Origin: Psococerastis gibbosa
Taxonomy: Eukaryota; Arthropoda; Insecta; Psocodea; Psocidae
Length of the DNA stretch: 64,000 nucleotides
Direction of reading: 5' to 3'
Assembly: GCA_963971405.1 (NCBI GenBank)
Contig: OZ020489.1
Span: 13,330,001 to 13,394,000, forward strand
Below the pieces are notes generated by a model. It was given only the letters and a program-made list of their open reading frames with translations. It was not told the origin of the DNA and made no database searches. Positions 61,204 to 64,000 of the stretch are shown in pieces. The stretch's first letter is position 1. Each line of letters starts with the position of its first letter. The translations under genes and the position numbers were made by a program.

Positions 61204-62066
61204 TTGCTTTCCAATTTTTACGTAGTATAAGGAAAGCTTTGTGACGGTCCAAATTTTCGATTCCGCGATTTCAACGGATTTACACGTTTTAAGGTCCCAG
61301 GAACCCAAAAAAGTGGTTTTTACGAAATGTCTATCTGTCTGTCTGTCTGTCTGTCTGTTCGTCGATTTCCGGGCAAACTACTGGGTCGATCTGATGAAAT
61401 TCGGCATGTAGGTTCACAAAAATCACACCTCGGGACCATTTTTTTATTTTGGGCTAACTCAATTTGGGGGGTTTTAATTTTCAAAAAACTTCAAAAAAAC
61501 GTCTAAAAAAATTATTTCCCAAAAACGGCTCCAACGATTTCTTTCAAATTCACATATATTGTAGTTGTTGTTAATGTTGATAAAATGCAGGGGGTCGCCT
61601 GCCCCTTGATAGTTTGCTTTTGGGGGTAAAAAAATAAAAATGACTAAATTTTAATGAAAAATAACTAAAAAATAATTTTTCTGTGACACCTTTCTATCGA
61701 TTATTTCTAATTTCAGGTATGTTTTAGGTGTGGAATTGAGTTACGAAACCGGACAGGTTGCTTTCCCAAAAAAGTATTTTGGTTTTGTACAAAAAAATGT
61801 TTTTTTGAAAAAGTGGTAGACAATTCACGCTCAAATGCATTGCGTGCCCTGCCAGTATTGTTGTGTGGTAATGTGTTGGTCTGATCTATCTAGAATTTAC
61901 CTCACCACCAGTGGCGAGTGACGTCAGGTGGACACCCCCCCCCCCCCCCGAAATATTGGAAATTTAACCATAGGAAAATTATTTACCATGAAATTACTCA
62001 TTTTCTCTATCTACTAATTTTGATAAATTGGAAAGCATGTTCGAGTAAACTCGGACCGGTTCTTTC
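61204..62066 (+). repeat. Full copy of the CTGT-containing ~860-bp repeat
   Basis: ttgctttcc start, CTGT tract at ~61333-61360, 14-C run at ~61936, end at actcggaccggttctt. Very similar to 36369-37215, so both are recent. Confidence 0.85.
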
Positions 62067-62424
62067 AGAGAAGCGGTCTCCAAGGTCCAAATTGCCATGA
62101 TGATCGCCAATCTTCGATAAAATAGTCATTAAAAGAAGAAGGTTTAAAAATGTTAGCTCAATAATTTTCCTCCAGCTTCAAATTTCTGCTAGCACCACCA
62201 AGTTTCCGTTAAGGAAAGGGGGTGATGGCGGAGGGGGGTGGGGGGCAGATGAGGAAAGGTTGATGGGCTGGTCCCCCGGCAGATGTTCTATATATAGTCT
62301 ACCTTGACACTCCCAACTTTATAGTGCTGATGACCCTATTTCTTCAGACCTAACTTATTTAGACATCAGACTTGTATGATATGTTTGGAAAATTTTGAAG
62401 ATCCCGATAATATCTTCCCATCTT

Positions 62425-62590
62425 CAAATGCCTCTTCTATCTAAGATTGGCGATCATTTTAGTCATGATGACTACAATAGGTAATTGTAATGCAGTAGCT
62501 TCCCTTTGATTTCTGCTTGCTTATGCCGTTGACTCTTCATTGAGTTCCTCCGCCTTCGGGGCCAGTTTCCCAACCCCAGAACCAAAGAGT
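62425..62590. repeat. Dispersed repeat shared with 41940-42090
   Basis: Same landmark order as the 42-kb copy; class unknown. Confidence 0.5.
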
Positions 62591-62674
62591 GAGCGGCTTA
62601 AATTTAATTAAAGTGCCGTTCAACGTGTCATTAAAATTTACCTTTCCCTTAGATGAGTATGATATGACATTTTC

Positions 62675-63395
62675 TGCGGAACCTTTCTATCGATGCTTTC
62701 TTCGGGTTCTTCAGGTATGTTTTAGGTGTTAAAGCAGAACCGAACAGGTTTCTTTTCCAAGCAAAGTTTTGGTTTTCAATAAATAAATATTTTTTGAAGA
62801 TATTGCGGATAATCCGAGCCCCAACGCATTACATCCCTTAACAATATTATTGTGTAGTAGTATTGTAGTATATTGTTATTGTATATTGTATTGTAGTATT
62901 ATTAGGGCTCTATATTAGACAGGTATTGTCATCCGCCATTTTTTATCCATTATAAGTCTGGTGTATAAGCCAAGCATTGGGAGTTTGGGAGACCCATTTA
63001 TTATTAGAAATTTATCGTTGTTTATTTATTTTTTTTATTAAAAAACGACCTACCAATTAGGGTAGTGTTTAATAAAAAAATAATAAAACGTGTTTTTTTT
63101 CAATCTTTTGCATTTCTTAAAAATAATTACAATGCTTACCATATAGGAAATATAGGATAAAAAATGGCGGATGACAATACCCGGGTATATAGTGCCTTAA
63201 GTATTATGTTATTGGTCTAGCCATTCTAGAATTGAATTTTTCCCAACGATCAAGACAGTGCTTTACTGCTTTATGCTTAAAATCTATAGTTGGCCGATAT
63301 TTAACCACGGGTTAATTATTTACCATGGAACTATTGCAGTACGTTTATAAATTATAAAATTGGAAAGCATGTAGGTACTTGGAATTTGTTCGCGT
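62675..63395 (+). repeat. Old CTGT-family copy split by a MITE
   Basis: Left part (62675-62900) matches the second half of the family consensus. Right part (63295-63375: tttaaccacgggttaattat, ttggaaagcatg) matches its end. The Harbinger-like MITE at 62905-63196 lies between them. Confidence 0.65.
62905..63196. mobile_element. Harbinger-like MITE, 292 bp
   Basis: Second copy of the 25432-25712 element, with TTA at both sides; ends share GTATTGTCATCCGCCAT. Confidence 0.8.
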
Positions 63396-63574
63396 GCTAT
63401 TAGTTTAAATTTGGTTGTGATGTCATACAAGAAAAGGAAAGGTTATGGAGCGAAAGAGAGGGAAGGTAACAGCTGAGTATAGATCAATGAGCTCGTGATT
63501 CCAAGGTTTCCATAATGTGAAGAAAATTTTGAGTTCTTCAGGCTGCGATATTGAATGTAATTGGTTATTTTTAT

Positions 63575-63805
63575 TTTTCGGTTTTGTAGTTTTTCCAAAA
63601 CTACTTTTAGTCCCCGCTGGTTTTAATGAAAGAACTAAGATACCAAAAATGTACGATGCATGAAGACGTAATCTTGTACTTACTTAACTTACATGAGCCA
63701 AATCTTTAATAATTTGCTTTGTTAATTAATGTAAAATACAAAGTCAATAAAAACAACAAATTTTGTTGTGCTAATTTTCTAAGTAGCGTGTCCCCGTAAG
63801 GCAAT
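63575..63805. mobile_element. Inverted-end element (family of 24170-24630), 3' half
   Basis: taccaaaaatgtacgatgca, ttaataatttgctttg, caataaaaacaacaaatttt and gctaattttctaagtagc in family order. Confidence 0.55.
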
Positions 63806-64000
63806 GTATTGTAATATAACAGTAAAAATGTATGGTTTATGTACATTTTCAATTTTCGAAGTTAAAGGAATTAGGGTCTATTCTCTGAAATGAATGCATT
63901 TTAGAAGTCTTATGGGGAAATTTGGCTTTATTATATCTTTTCTAAGCTTAGTGGATTTGTTTCCCTGTACGATGCCGGTTATCTAATTATATGTATATAG

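Overview
The window looks like AT-rich nuclear DNA from an insect, probably one with a large, transposon-laden genome and long introns; I cannot name the species. Three real protein-coding genes can be reconstructed exon by exon, with consistent splice sites and reading phase. They are an acid-lipase-family gene (minus strand, 1059-11223, C-terminal part off the left edge), the first two coding exons of a GRAF-type BAR/RhoGAP gene (plus strand, 21816-35701, rest not found), and a complete six-exon gene for peptidyl-alpha-hydroxyglycine alpha-amidating lyase, PAL (minus strand, 50615-54272, 364 aa). A PAL gene with no hydroxylase (PHM) domain attached fits insects, where PHM and PAL are separate genes; in vertebrates they are fused as PAM.

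Layout. 1-11.2 kb: lipase gene, with introns full of LINE fragments, a 384-bp Harbinger-like MITE, hAT-type MITEs and tRNA-derived SINEs. 11.2-21.6 kb: intergenic, between the divergent lipase and GRAF genes; SINEs, a (CATTT)n tract, five hAT-like elements (three with 8-bp target duplications) and a LINE fragment. 21.8-35.7 kb: GRAF exon 1, a 13.6-kb intron and exon 2; the intron carries a perfect 54-bp-arm hairpin and an eight-unit 346-bp satellite with dimeric higher-order structure. 35.7-50.6 kb: no recognisable exons; copies of an ~860-bp repeat with an internal CTGT microsatellite, a 12-copy 52-bp minisatellite derived from LINE sequence, MITEs, and a young LINE insertion with a 16-bp target duplication. 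50.6-54.3 kb: PAL; one intron holds decayed copies of a PAL exon. 54.4-64 kb: repeats, a 201-base assembly gap, an element with ~30-bp inverted ends, and two clear nested insertions.

The three genes share no evident pathway. PAL makes amidated neuropeptides in the secretory pathway, the lipase is predicted to be secreted or lysosomal, and GRAF proteins link membrane curvature to Rho-family GTPases. Almost every other long open frame is a shadow of repeats. Repeat boundaries are by-eye estimates unless a target-site duplication is quoted.
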